The translations under genes were made by a program, and so were the position numbers. The notes under the pieces are model-generated. The model worked only from the letters and a program-made list of their open reading frames with translations, searched no databases and was not told where the DNA came from. From positions 1 through 58,886 of the forward strand of contig CAILJB010000090.1 in NCBI GenBank assembly GCA_903834465.1: DNA of 58,886 nucleotides. The letters run 5' to 3'. Position 1 is the stretch's first letter. Every line of letters starts with the position of its first letter. Of this stretch, positions 52,672-58,886 are shown one piece after another. Origin of the DNA: an uncultured Pseudomonadota bacterium. Its GTDB lineage: Bacteria; Pseudomonadota; Gammaproteobacteria; Methylococcales; Methylomonadaceae.

Positions 52672-53024
52672 TTGCCGCTCCAGCGTGCTTTATCTTTTCG
52701 CACGTCAACGTGAACAAAGGTGGGATACAAACCCAAGCCACCAACATCGAATTTTTGTTCGATGAGTTTGTGTAGTTGTTTTGGCGTTAAACCGTCGATG
52801 TAAATATCCGCCGCGTTACCTAAAATGTGTTGACTATTGCGTGCGCCGCCAACGTGGTGATTATGGTGTTCGCAACGTACACCACTTAAAACATGAATCG
52901 GTTCATCAACCGCAAGGCGAATTTGTTCAAGCAGTTCAACAAGCTTCATATTGACGTTAGACGCGCCACAGCCACAATGGCAGGTAAATTCAGCGCGATT
53001 AAAATGTTCGGTTAATTGATTCAT
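52668..53024 (-). CDS. Phage endolysin, peptidase M15 family
   Basis: This 118-residue protein has zinc-site residues His66 and Asp73 (SQHILGNAADIY) and His105 with Asp107 (TFVHVDVR), as in M15 D,D- or L,D-peptidases. It has no signal peptide and follows the holin, so export depends on it. An N-terminal CHCGCG may be a metal or structural knot. The cleaved bond is in the peptidoglycan stem peptide. Confidence 0.88.
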   Translation of the reverse strand: MNQLTEHFNRAEFTCHCGCGASNVNMKLVELLEQIRLAVDEPIHVLSGVRCEHHNHHVGGARNSQHILGNAADIYIDGLTPKQLHKLIEQKFDVGGLGLYPTFVHVDVRKDKARWSGK

Positions 53025-53365
53025 TTTTCAGCTCCTGTTTTTGCACATTGAGCAATGCCGAGTTTTTTACGCAAAAATAATTCAATGAAATAAATTGCAC
53101 GGCTGCCCATGTGACCCGAAAGCCCGACGAGTGCAGCGGTAATGGTTTGGTCAAGATTAGAGGTTTGGCATAAGAAAAAGGTAATCACGCCAACAAAGCT
53201 GCTGATGACCATTTCGCCAATCAGTTCGTAAAAACTGAACTTTTTGGTAATGCCTTGTTTGATTTTGCGGATATAGCTGGCAATGCCGCCCCACATGGAT
53301 AAAAAACATACCCATGCAAACGTCATGATGCTGTCTGGATTGAAATTGAAAGGATTGGGAAGCAT
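53021..53365 (-). CDS. Phage holin
   Basis: This 114-residue protein has three hydrophobic segments (about 12-32, 46-66, 74-92) and a charged C-terminus; it resembles LydA-type holins (GGIASYIRKIKQGIT, FVGVITFFLC, AALVGLSGHMGSRAIYFIEL). It is 4 bp-overlapped with the endolysin. It is the first gene of the late operon, directly downstream of the promoter-like motif at 53424. Confidence 0.78.
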   Translation of the reverse strand: MLPNPFNFNPDSIMTFAWVCFLSMWGGIASYIRKIKQGITKKFSFYELIGEMVISSFVGVITFFLCQTSNLDQTITAALVGLSGHMGSRAIYFIELFLRKKLGIAQCAKTGAEK

Positions 53366-53702
53366 TGGCGTACCCGCTAAAAGTGAAATTAGCGTGTACA
53401 GTAAAGATTAGCTGTGGTGCTTTCTAATCGCGTGGTTTAGTAAAACGTGCGAAATTTCAGGTAATAAAAAATCACCGAAACTTTTACGTTTTGAGGCTTG
53501 TGTCCCTCGTGGGCGGGGCGTTTTCAAAATAAATGATTAGACACAAAAAACGCAATTAAGCGGATGGGTTGCACTGCTGTTTAAACCAGTACTTTCTTTT
53601 GAAAGTGAGGGGCGTGATAACCGCGAGGTGATTGATTGTCAGGAATTATTTTATCTTGCACAATGCGGCACTTCAAATTAAATCAGCATGTAAGAAAGCA
53701 AG
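53366..53702. other. Divergent intergenic region with promoter-like motif and hairpin
   Basis: A 337-bp region between the holin operon (minus) and a plus-strand accessory gene. It holds the conserved 20-bp motif near 53424 and a hairpin ACTTTC-TTTT-GAAAGT at about 53589-53604. No gene is seen. Confidence 0.6.
53423..53453 (-). promoter_or_regulatory. Late promoter-like motif, copy 2 (lysis unit)
   Basis: Plus-strand 53424-53443 is CTAATCGCRTGGTTTAGTAA with R=G, followed 5 bp on by GCGAAA, matching copy 1 at 41212 in 19 of 20 bases. The inverted repeat CTAA-N9-TTAG is kept. It lies 58 bp before the holin start. Confidence 0.55.
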
Positions 53703-54173
53703 ATGAAAGATATTACTGAATTTTTAAAAAATTTTAATTTTGGCAGTGACACGTTAAAGGAATACTCTGACGTGGATCGGTTAGAATTATTAGGAATTGA
53801 TGATTCATCCGCTGAAGAAATAAAAAAATTAGAATTTAAAAAAGTAAATTTTGATGAAAATGATTATGAAGAAACAATCGAATTCAAAATAATTCAATTA
53901 GATACGTTGGTTGGCATAAATAGGAACGATAATGTTTGCAATTGGATTGAATTATTATTTTCGTTACATAAAAAAAGAAATTTTGATATTTTCAATCGTG
54001 ATAGTTTTGAAAAATATGTAAAAAATTTAGATAAAAATTGTGATGATTTACCTCATGTTTTGCATAATGACGAAAAATATTTTATAGATAGAAATGGCAA
54101 GCATAGACTCACATTTGCTAAATGTATTGGATTAAAATATTTTCCAGCTATTGTTACTTATTTAAAAAAGTAG
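53703..54173 (+). CDS. Small protein with ParB/Srx-like C-terminus
   Basis: This 156-residue plus-strand gene is in an AT-rich stretch. The C-terminal block NDEKYFIDRNGKHRLTFAKC and IGLKYFPAIV resembles the substrate-binding segment of ParB/sulfiredoxin-like domains. The N-terminal half is acidic and of unknown function. Transcribed against the late genes, it looks like a moron gene expressed in the lysogen. Confidence 0.55.
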   Translation: MKDITEFLKNFNFGSDTLKEYSDVDRLELLGIDDSSAEEIKKLEFKKVNFDENDYEETIEFKIIQLDTLVGINRNDNVCNWIELLFSLHKKRNFDIFNRDSFEKYVKNLDKNCDDLPHVLHNDEKYFIDRNGKHRLTFAKCIGLKYFPAIVTYLKK

Positions 54174-54286
54174 CTTCTCACGTTTAATATCATATCTAAT
54201 AAATTTTGAAATACAAAAGCAGGTTTTTAATCTGAATTTTTAGAAAAAATTAACTTCAATAAGTATCAGTTTTGTATATTTATACG

Positions 54287-55174
54287 TCATTCTTCGATAG
54301 GAAAGAATTTTTCAACTACCAATTTATGAAGTAAATAAGTATAACCAATAAGATCGCCAACTAAATGTTCATGCCTATTAGTTTCAATTGAAATAGCAGG
54401 ACTATTCAACATAAATTGCTCTAACAAGACAATTAAATTTTCGTATTCATTTTGTCCGAAAAAAGAATTGATTACATTCTTTGCATCATTATTATTTGTT
54501 AAACCAGACTCGCTTAAAACTTTTTTTATAAAATTATCTTTACTTGTCACCATTCCATTTTTATGCACAATAATATGACGTAAATTTTCAATAAGTGAAA
54601 TTGACAATCTTAAATTAAGACCTGTTGAATTATTTTTTTCTATGTTTTCCAATTCAGGAATTTTTTTTCTGAATTGAGCTAAGATTTCTTTTATTCCACC
54701 TTTCCTATCTCTTGCTCTTTTTAAAAACCAAGAATAATCTTTTCCATCAATTTCATCTATGGATATTGTTCCATAATCTGCTAATTGCCAAAAAGATTTA
54801 TCAGTATAACCACAACACGCATATAAGGATTCTACATAATCTTCAAATAACTCGTATGCTTCAGCTAAGAGCCATTGATATTGTTTATTTTTATGAAAAT
54901 GAATAATATTTTCTTTCTCATTTATCAATGTCCTTTTACACTCGTATGGCTGTATATGTCCTGTTATTGGATTGTAAAAAAAGAAAGCATCTATGCTTTG
55001 TCCATGTAGCGTTTTTATATCTTCATCATCTATATTTGATAAATTATTCAAAGTATCATGTGATTCAATAAGTTCTTTTTTTATATTTTTTTTAATAAGC
55101 CTTTGATAAAACTGAATTAGACTAACCGCGCTGTAAAAATCATTAAGATTTTTTTTAAAAATTTCATTCGACAT
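54287..55174 (-). CDS. HEPN-like accessory protein
   Basis: This 295-residue protein is almost all alpha-helical, AT-rich in sequence, with RHIIVH at 199-204, an R-x4-H motif of the kind found in HEPN ribonucleases. An N-terminal helical region includes YELFEDYVESLYACCGYTDK. AAAGG supports the start. HEPN proteins often act in abortive infection or toxin-antitoxin systems. No obvious partner gene is adjacent, and the family was not fixed. Confidence 0.55.
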   Translation of the reverse strand: MSNEIFKKNLNDFYSAVSLIQFYQRLIKKNIKKELIESHDTLNNLSNIDDEDIKTLHGQSIDAFFFYNPITGHIQPYECKRTLINEKENIIHFHKNKQYQWLLAEAYELFEDYVESLYACCGYTDKSFWQLADYGTISIDEIDGKDYSWFLKRARDRKGGIKEILAQFRKKIPELENIEKNNSTGLNLRLSISLIENLRHIIVHKNGMVTSKDNFIKKVLSESGLTNNNDAKNVINSFFGQNEYENLIVLLEQFMLNSPAISIETNRHEHLVGDLIGYTYLLHKLVVEKFFPIEE

Positions 55175-55259
55175 AATATATAACCTTTAAGAAATTAACA
55201 CATTTAATTCAAATTCAACATCCGCTCAACCACTTTACAGGCTTTTTTCCAAGTAATGA

Positions 55260-55514
55260 TTAGCCAGCCCTACTGTTAACAATTTCTCGACAAATATCCA
55301 TAGCTTTTTGTTCGTCAAAATTTGCCTGATGAAACACTAAATCGTCTAAGTGTTTTTGAAGGCTTTCATCTAAAAATTCAATTTCTTCTGTTGTAAGCAA
55401 ATCAATAGCATAAGCAGCCGCTAAATCTTCTGCTTTATATCGAGTACCTTCGTTTATCTCAACTACGACAAGATGAATAGAAGGTACGTTCTGTACAAAT
55501 TCTAATGCTGTCAT
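55260..55514 (-). CDS. Small acidic protein
   Basis: This 84-residue protein (MTALEFVQNVPSIHLVVVEI) has acidic helices and no recognised family. It lies between the HEPN-like gene and the activator gene, separated from both by gaps of 60-90 bp. Weak ribosome binding site (GGA). Could be regulatory. Confidence 0.45.
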   Translation of the reverse strand: MTALEFVQNVPSIHLVVVEINEGTRYKAEDLAAAYAIDLLTTEEIEFLDESLQKHLDDLVFHQANFDEQKAMDICREIVNSRAG

Positions 55515-55579
55515 TTTTTATTATTCCATAAATTTAATGAGGGTTGGAAAATAAGCTGCCAGCTTCGATTTGTCAAACA

Positions 55580-55888
55580 CTACGCAAACAAATCGGACTG
55601 CGTCTTATTGCGTTGCTCTTTGATAATTTTGCAGATGTGTTGATAACACAAATCGTATTCACGACAGAGTTGTAGGGTATTACGTCCGTTAAATTTACGA
55701 TAAATTTCGGCATTGCGCTCGGCATAATCGTTGGATTTTTTGTGGATATAAATTGGCACACCGCCGTAATTTTGGCGGAAGGTAATGGTCAGATGTTCAC
55801 TGATTTCTTCAGCAGTTTGGGATTCAACAGAACGGGCTTTGAGTTCACGCGCAATAAACTCACGCATTTCAGATAAAAAGTTAGACAT
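55580..55888 (-). CDS. Mor-family transcription activator
   Basis: This protein of about 102 residues matches Mor/C activators of Mu-like phages: dimerisation part (SEMREFIARELKARSVESQT), QNYGGVPIYIHKKSNDYAER and a C-terminal helix-turn-helix (GRNTLQLCREYDLCYQHICK, IIKEQR). ATG 55888 is supported by AGGAAGG upstream; the longer frame extends into the next gene. Mor/C bind dyad sites near -43 to activate middle or late promoters. The twin motifs at 41212 and 53424 are candidate targets (inference). Confidence 0.82.
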   Translation of the reverse strand: MSNFLSEMREFIARELKARSVESQTAEEISEHLTITFRQNYGGVPIYIHKKSNDYAERNAEIYRKFNGRNTLQLCREYDLCYQHICKIIKEQRNKTQSDLFA

Positions 55889-55946
55889 ATAATCAAGCCT
55901 TCCTGTACGTTGCGGGGGCGTGATTATAGAGAGTATGTTTAGGGAA

Positions 55947-56306
55947 TTACACAGGGCGGTGAATTTTATCCAAATCAAATGACATGACATTTCCATATTT
56001 GGCAGCCAGTTGTTTGGTGCGCTGGTCGGCTTCTTCTAATGTTAAATTAAATTTTTCAGCAAAATCTGCTAATGAACAAACAGAAATACCTTCTTCTGTA
56101 TAACCCAATGTTTTAGGAATTGCACCACTTTGCTCCAATTCTTTGAGCAGCATATCGCTAAACTCTGGTGAAGCACTTTCGATTAGCGTCCTTAAAAGTG
56201 TCGCCGCCTTTTCACTCGAAACATCTTCATTAAAATTATTTTGGTGAATTTCATCCCAAATGGCTAGAAACTGCGGCGATTCAGTTTGTATTGTCTCGTT
56301 TGTCAT
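55947..56306 (-). CDS. Hypothetical phage regulatory-region protein
   Basis: This protein of about 119 residues (MTNETIQTESPQFLAIWDEI) has a helical C-terminus (SLADFAEKFNLTLEEADQRT) that may be a short HTH-like element. ATG 56306 has AAGGT before it. It lies in the repressor transcription unit. Function unknown. Confidence 0.5.
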   Translation of the reverse strand: MTNETIQTESPQFLAIWDEIHQNNFNEDVSSEKAATLLRTLIESASPEFSDMLLKELEQSGAIPKTLGYTEEGISVCSLADFAEKFNLTLEEADQRTKQLAAKYGNVMSFDLDKIHRPV

Positions 56307-56391
56307 TTTTACCTTGTTTATTTTGTACTTGGTAACAAGCAAACGACTTGTTGCCCTAATTTAAAGCCACAAAGTGCTTAAATAGCAAGCA

Positions 56392-56799
56392 TCAAGCCGC
56401 TGCTTGTTGTTTGCTAACTAGATTTTTAATCTGTTGCAATTCTTTTTTCATTTCATGATTTTCAACGAGCTTCTTCGCAGTGTATATGAAGTCTTCGCCT
56501 GTCGAGTCATCTAAACGTGCGAATAATTCCAATACCGTAGCTTCCTTTTCACTAAGCCCATCATTTGCGGCTTTTCCCTTAAAAATCGCACCTTCGCCCG
56601 TTAAAAGCCAATCCAAGGAAACATTCCGCTCCAAAGCAATCTGAACGCAAATTGAGTACGGAACGGAGTTTCTTTGCCTCCAATTGCTAATTGTTGACTT
56701 TGGAATGCCTAAAAAATCCCCTAATTTCTGGTCTGACTTTTCATTAAGTATTTGTTTTAAGCGAATAATTACATTTTCTGCGTGTAAATCTGAATTCAT
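56392..56799 (-). CDS. CI-like phage repressor
   Basis: This 135-residue protein has an N-terminal CI-type helix-turn-helix (KLGDFLGIPKSTISNWRQRN, about 25-50) and SLDWLLTGEGAIF, the usual end of the DNA-binding domain. No S24 peptidase part with its Ser-Lys dyad follows, so induction by self-cleavage is not expected; an antirepressor or other route is more likely. It is divergent from the Cro-like gene across 99 bp containing the operators. Confidence 0.82.
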   Translation of the reverse strand: MNSDLHAENVIIRLKQILNEKSDQKLGDFLGIPKSTISNWRQRNSVPYSICVQIALERNVSLDWLLTGEGAIFKGKAANDGLSEKEATVLELFARLDDSTGEDFIYTAKKLVENHEMKKELQQIKNLVSKQQAAA

Positions 56800-56814
56800 T
56801 TTGAGTTTATCCTG

Positions 56815-56844
56815 TTGACATTGAGCCTATTTTGGGTTCATAAT
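56815..56844 (+). promoter_or_regulatory. Early (cro/replication) promoter
   Basis: TTGACA (56815-56820) and CATAAT (56839-56844) are separated by 18 bp. It directs transcription to the Cro-like and replication genes. Overlaps TTGAGCC...GGGTTCA, a partial dyad, so repression at the promoter is likely. Confidence 0.6.
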
Positions 56845-56852
56845 GAGACCCA

Positions 56853-56871
56853 CATACCCACCTTGGGTATG
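56853..56871. promoter_or_regulatory. Operator candidate: inverted repeat
   Basis: CATACCCA-CCT-TGGGTATG is a perfect 8-bp inverted repeat between the early promoter and the Cro-like start codon. Suitable for a dimeric helix-turn-helix repressor. Confidence 0.5.
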
Positions 56872-56898
56872 GAGAAATCATAAACTGATAGGTGTCAA

Positions 56899-57144
56899 AT
56901 GCAAGAACCAAAAGAACAACCTCAAGAAAAAGATTTTACCAAGGAGCTTCGGCAAATTCGTATTGGGTTCATGGAGCGCGGTATTAGTTTGAACAAGTTT
57001 TGTGGTCAAAATGGAATTGATTATGCCAATGCCAGAAAGTCGATTTTACGACTCAAAAATGGCGAAAAAGCACGCGCTTTAAGACAGTACATCCTTGAAG
57101 CATCACAAGGCAAACATCCCATTAACTGTAACGAGGCAGTATGA
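56899..57144 (+). CDS. Cro-like / phage DNA-binding protein
   Basis: This 81-residue protein has a central helix-turn-helix-like part (ISLNKFCGQNGIDYANARKS) and a basic C-terminal segment. AGGTG lies 6 bp before the ATG. Position opposite the repressor, downstream of the early promoter, is that of cro. A Ner-like or CII-like role is also possible. Confidence 0.6.
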   Translation: MQEPKEQPQEKDFTKELRQIRIGFMERGISLNKFCGQNGIDYANARKSILRLKNGEKARALRQYILEASQGKHPINCNEAV

Positions 57145-57189
57145 ACAACTTAACTGGGTTGTGTTTTACAACAAATAGGAGAAATAAAA

Positions 57190-57951
57190 ATGAGCATTAT
57201 CCGAACGAAACGTGCGGAAAATTTCACAGTCGTCAATAACGCGCTGATTTATGACCCACTGCTTGATTGGCGAGACCTTGGGTTGTTGATTTATTTATTG
57301 TCAAAGCCTGACGAGTGGGAGGTTAGCGTGGCACATCTGCAAAAGGTCAGAAAATCAGGGCGGGACGCAATTTACGCTTCACTCAAAACAATTATTGAGG
57401 CGGGGTATGCAACCAGAAAGCCTTGTACTACGGGGGGCTGGGATTATTTGGTCAGCGACGCTCCAATTTACAAGCTAGAACTTATGCCGCATACGGAAAA
57501 GCCGAATACGGCAAAGGCGTATGCGGAAAACCCGCTTACGGAAAAGCCGCTTACGGAAAATCCCCCACAAGTAAATACTGATACTAAACAAAGACTGAAT
57601 ACTAAACAAATACTGAATATTACTACTACGCCGAGCGAGGGCATTTTTGAAAATTCGGTAACGTCAAAGCTGAATGCGGTGCAGTACGAAGTTTATGTAT
57701 GGGCTTGTAGTCATGAGTATTGGCACAAAGCCACCTCTTCGGAAGAGGATTTTTTGAAGGCTTATTGCTCACCCAAAGGAGGAATGCGTAAGCAATTTGA
57801 ACAACGACACAGTACCCAATTACCAATAGGAGGCAACCATGGAGTACATCGGCAATCTGCTAAAAAACTTTCACCTGCCGAGCGAGTCAGAAAAGCCGCA
57901 GGCATCGGTGAATTTACCCACATTGAACACAACGAACACAACCGAGGTTGA
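57190..57951 (+). CDS. Lambda O-like replication initiator
   Basis: This 253-residue protein has an N-terminal winged-helix replication domain (FTVVNNALIYDPLLDWRDLG, LIYLLSKPDEWEVSVAHLQK). A segment of five-residue repeats (TEKPN TAKAY AENPL type, about 100-125) is encoded by the 15-bp iterons, as in lambda O, where the origin lies inside the gene. The C-terminus overlaps the P-like gene by 113 bp. AGGAG supports the start. Confidence 0.78.
   Translation: MSIIRTKRAENFTVVNNALIYDPLLDWRDLGLLIYLLSKPDEWEVSVAHLQKVRKSGRDAIYASLKTIIEAGYATRKPCTTGGWDYLVSDAPIYKLELMPHTEKPNTAKAYAENPLTEKPLTENPPQVNTDTKQRLNTKQILNITTTPSEGIFENSVTSKLNAVQYEVYVWACSHEYWHKATSSEEDFLKAYCSPKGGMRKQFEQRHSTQLPIGGNHGVHRQSAKKLSPAERVRKAAGIGEFTHIEHNEHNRG
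57491..57640 (+). other. Phage replication origin: five 15-bp iterons plus AT-rich region
   Basis: Units begin at 57491, 57506, 57521, 57536 and 57551, with consensus (A/T)TACGGAAAAGCCGC. Immediately after, from about 57569 to 57630, is an AT-rich stretch with repeated ATACTGA and ACTAAACAAA. Iterons inside the initiator gene followed by an AT-rich unwinding element is the lambdoid origin layout. Confidence 0.7.
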
Positions 57952-58306
57952 TAACCAGTTAATCGCCTATTTATGGTCAGCGATGGCAGAGATTTACGGC
58001 TCACAGTGGACAAATGAATACAGCGAACAACCTAACGCGCAATGGGTGATGGAAATTAAAAAACTCACTATGGTGCAAATTGCTCAAGGTATCGAAATGT
58101 GTAAGCAGAGTGGCTCACCTTATGTACCAAGGCTACCGCAATTTTTAGCTTACTGCGGCGATGGGCTAACTAAAGAACAACGGGCATTCCAAGCCCAATG
58201 TGAAGCAGGTAACGAAACAAAAGCGTTACCAAAACCCGCTCCCGACCCTGAAATCAGGCGGACAGCAATTTCAGCAATCAAGAAACTCTTACGAGGAGGA
58301 AGTTAA
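57839..58306 (+). CDS. Lambda P-like replication protein
   Basis: This 155-residue protein has the P-type pattern: WSAMAEIYGSQWTNEYSEQP, WVMEIKKLTMVQIAQGIEMC, SPYVPRLPQFLAYC. In lambda P delivers host DnaB helicase to the O-origin complex. An AGGAGG site 6 bp upstream fixes the start inside the O-like gene, in another frame. Confidence 0.78.
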   Translation: MEYIGNLLKNFHLPSESEKPQASVNLPTLNTTNTTEVDNQLIAYLWSAMAEIYGSQWTNEYSEQPNAQWVMEIKKLTMVQIAQGIEMCKQSGSPYVPRLPQFLAYCGDGLTKEQRAFQAQCEAGNETKALPKPAPDPEIRRTAISAIKKLLRGGS

Positions 58307-58308
58307 AC

Positions 58309-58668
58309 ATGGCAAAAATTCACAGTGGCTATTTGTCGCGGATGCAAATTGCTCATCGGCACAAAACCCATGAATCGAGCGTATATCAATACATTGAACA
58401 ATTTCCTGACTTTCCACTTGGAAAAGTTCAACGGGCAATCGGGGTGAATCGGACGGTGTTGGTGTATTGCGAACAGGAAATCGACGCATGGTTTGCAAAA
58501 CACGCGGCGCAATTGAAATTAAAACGCGGTCTCGACTCAGCATTAGTTCGTGACTTTATGAGCGGTCGGCATAAATCAACCGAACCAATTGATACAAATG
58601 AAAAAGCCCACGACTGCGGACACAGCGTGGACTTCAATGAAAAATCTTTAACGAAAATTTCGAGGTGA
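58309..58668 (+). CDS. AlpA/excisionase-like DNA-binding protein
   Basis: This 119-residue protein has an N-terminal helix-turn-helix (YLSRMQIAHRHKTHESSVYQ, YIEQFPDFPLGKVQ) and a region VYCEQEIDAWF typical of AlpA or excisionase-type proteins. It is 3 bp after the P-like gene stop with a GAGGAGG site. A role in excision or regulation is likely. Confidence 0.6.
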   Translation: MAKIHSGYLSRMQIAHRHKTHESSVYQYIEQFPDFPLGKVQRAIGVNRTVLVYCEQEIDAWFAKHAAQLKLKRGLDSALVRDFMSGRHKSTEPIDTNEKAHDCGHSVDFNEKSLTKISR

Positions 58669-58756
58669 ATTATGACACGAAAAGAAATAACACGGCAAAC
58701 CTGATGTAGAAGGTTGAAAAATGATTAACCCGTAGCGTTAGCTATCTCCTGACCTC

Positions 58757-58783
58757 GCGCTGCTGCAAGGTAGCGCATTTTTT
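58757..58783 (+). terminator. Terminator after the early genes
   Basis: GCGCT (58757-58761) pairs with AGCGC (58772-58776), followed by ATTTTTT. It lies downstream of the AlpA-like gene. Confidence 0.55.
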
Positions 58784-58796
58784 AAGGGTGAAACCA

Positions 58797-58886
58797 ATGA
58801 CAGTTATAGCAATCGAACTGGCGATTATCGCCGTCATGCTAGTGCTAATCCACAAACAACAAGGTAACAACAATCGCCGTGAAAAA
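58797..58886 (+). CDS. Small membrane protein, cut by window edge
   Basis: The frame starts with ATG after AAGGGTG and reads MTVIAIELAIIAVMLVLIHK, a single membrane helix followed by a polar stretch. No stop before the window ends. Probably a small phage early protein. Confidence 0.5.
   Translation, partial: MTVIAIELAIIAVMLVLIHKQQGNNNRREK

Larger units (their letters stand above)
12411..58886. mobile_element. Integrated temperate phage with defence cargo (right end outside window)
   Basis: The left boundary is the tRNA-Pro 3' fragment. From there a minus-strand defence block (to 24311) runs into complete tail, head, packaging and lysis modules, then immunity and replication genes that continue to the window edge. 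No att-like sequence, integrase or host gene separates the defence block from the tail genes; the gap at that junction is 92 bp. Integrase and the other att site are not visible, so a defence island abutting an independent prophage cannot be excluded. Confidence 0.7.

Noticed and set aside
12460-58886. Integrase gene
   Set aside because: No protein in the window shows the tyrosine-recombinase R-H-R-Y pattern or a serine-recombinase start; it is probably beyond the right edge.
24404-58886. True Mu-like transposing phage
   Set aside because: No MuA/MuB-type genes are seen, replication genes are O/P-like and the boundary is a tRNA att site.

Overview
The window looks like the chromosome of an AT-leaning gammaproteobacterium. 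The evidence is an LpoB lipoprotein, gammaproteobacterial-type tRNA-Thr and tRNA-Pro sequences, and many multi-domain phosphorelay and c-di-GMP proteins. A Beggiatoa/Thiothrix-like or methanotroph relative is possible, but the genus cannot be fixed from this sequence. GC content and similarity scores were not computed; all homology statements are by eye from motifs and family knowledge.

Region 1 (1-12410) is host chromosome. It opens with the right end of an IS200/IS605-type element (TnpB C-terminus plus right-end hairpin). A signalling cluster follows: a hybrid histidine kinase, a divergent CHASE8/HAMP protein whose HPt-like domain lacks its histidine, and a REC-REC-PAS-PAS-GGDEF-EAL protein. 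After these come a DUF1566 protein, a bacteriohemerythrin, tRNA-Thr(UGU), an L,D-transpeptidase, a CsgG-like envelope protein with lpoB, and a quinone-oxidoreductase-type dehydrogenase.

Region 2 (12411-24403) begins with a 48-nt duplicate of the 3' end of a tRNA-Pro(GGG) gene, the signature of a site-specific integration. Next to it is a minus-strand defence block. In transcription order it holds hsdM, a DUF1016 nuclease, hsdS (with four TAEL spacer repeats), prrC (latent anticodon nuclease), hsdR, a small ORF, a RelA/SpoT-domain protein with 34-residue repeats and a zinc ribbon, a GHKL ATPase, a STAS-like DUF4325 protein and a membrane-anchored protein.

Region 3 (24404-58886, open at the right edge) is a temperate siphophage-like prophage. 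The late genes run on the minus strand: holin, M15 endolysin, ParB-methyltransferase, small terminase, fibre-like genes, large terminase, Mu-type portal, MuF-ART, gpG, prohead protease, lambda-like D and E head proteins, gp36/gp37-type head-tail joining proteins, tail tube, tape measure and tip/hub genes. The regulatory region holds a Mor-family activator and a CI-like repressor facing a Cro-like gene. A lambda O/P-like replication pair carries five 15-bp iterons inside the O-like gene, a lambdoid-type origin. Two near-identical 20-bp motifs sit upstream of two late transcription units and probably mark late promoters. AT-rich extra genes (a HEPN-like protein, a ParB/Srx-like protein) lie between the lysis and immunity regions.

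No integrase and no second attachment site are visible. The simplest reading (inference) is one tRNA-Pro-integrated prophage that carries the type I R-M/PrrC/RelA-like/GHKL block as cargo at its att-proximal end, with integrase and intact tRNA-Pro beyond the right edge.
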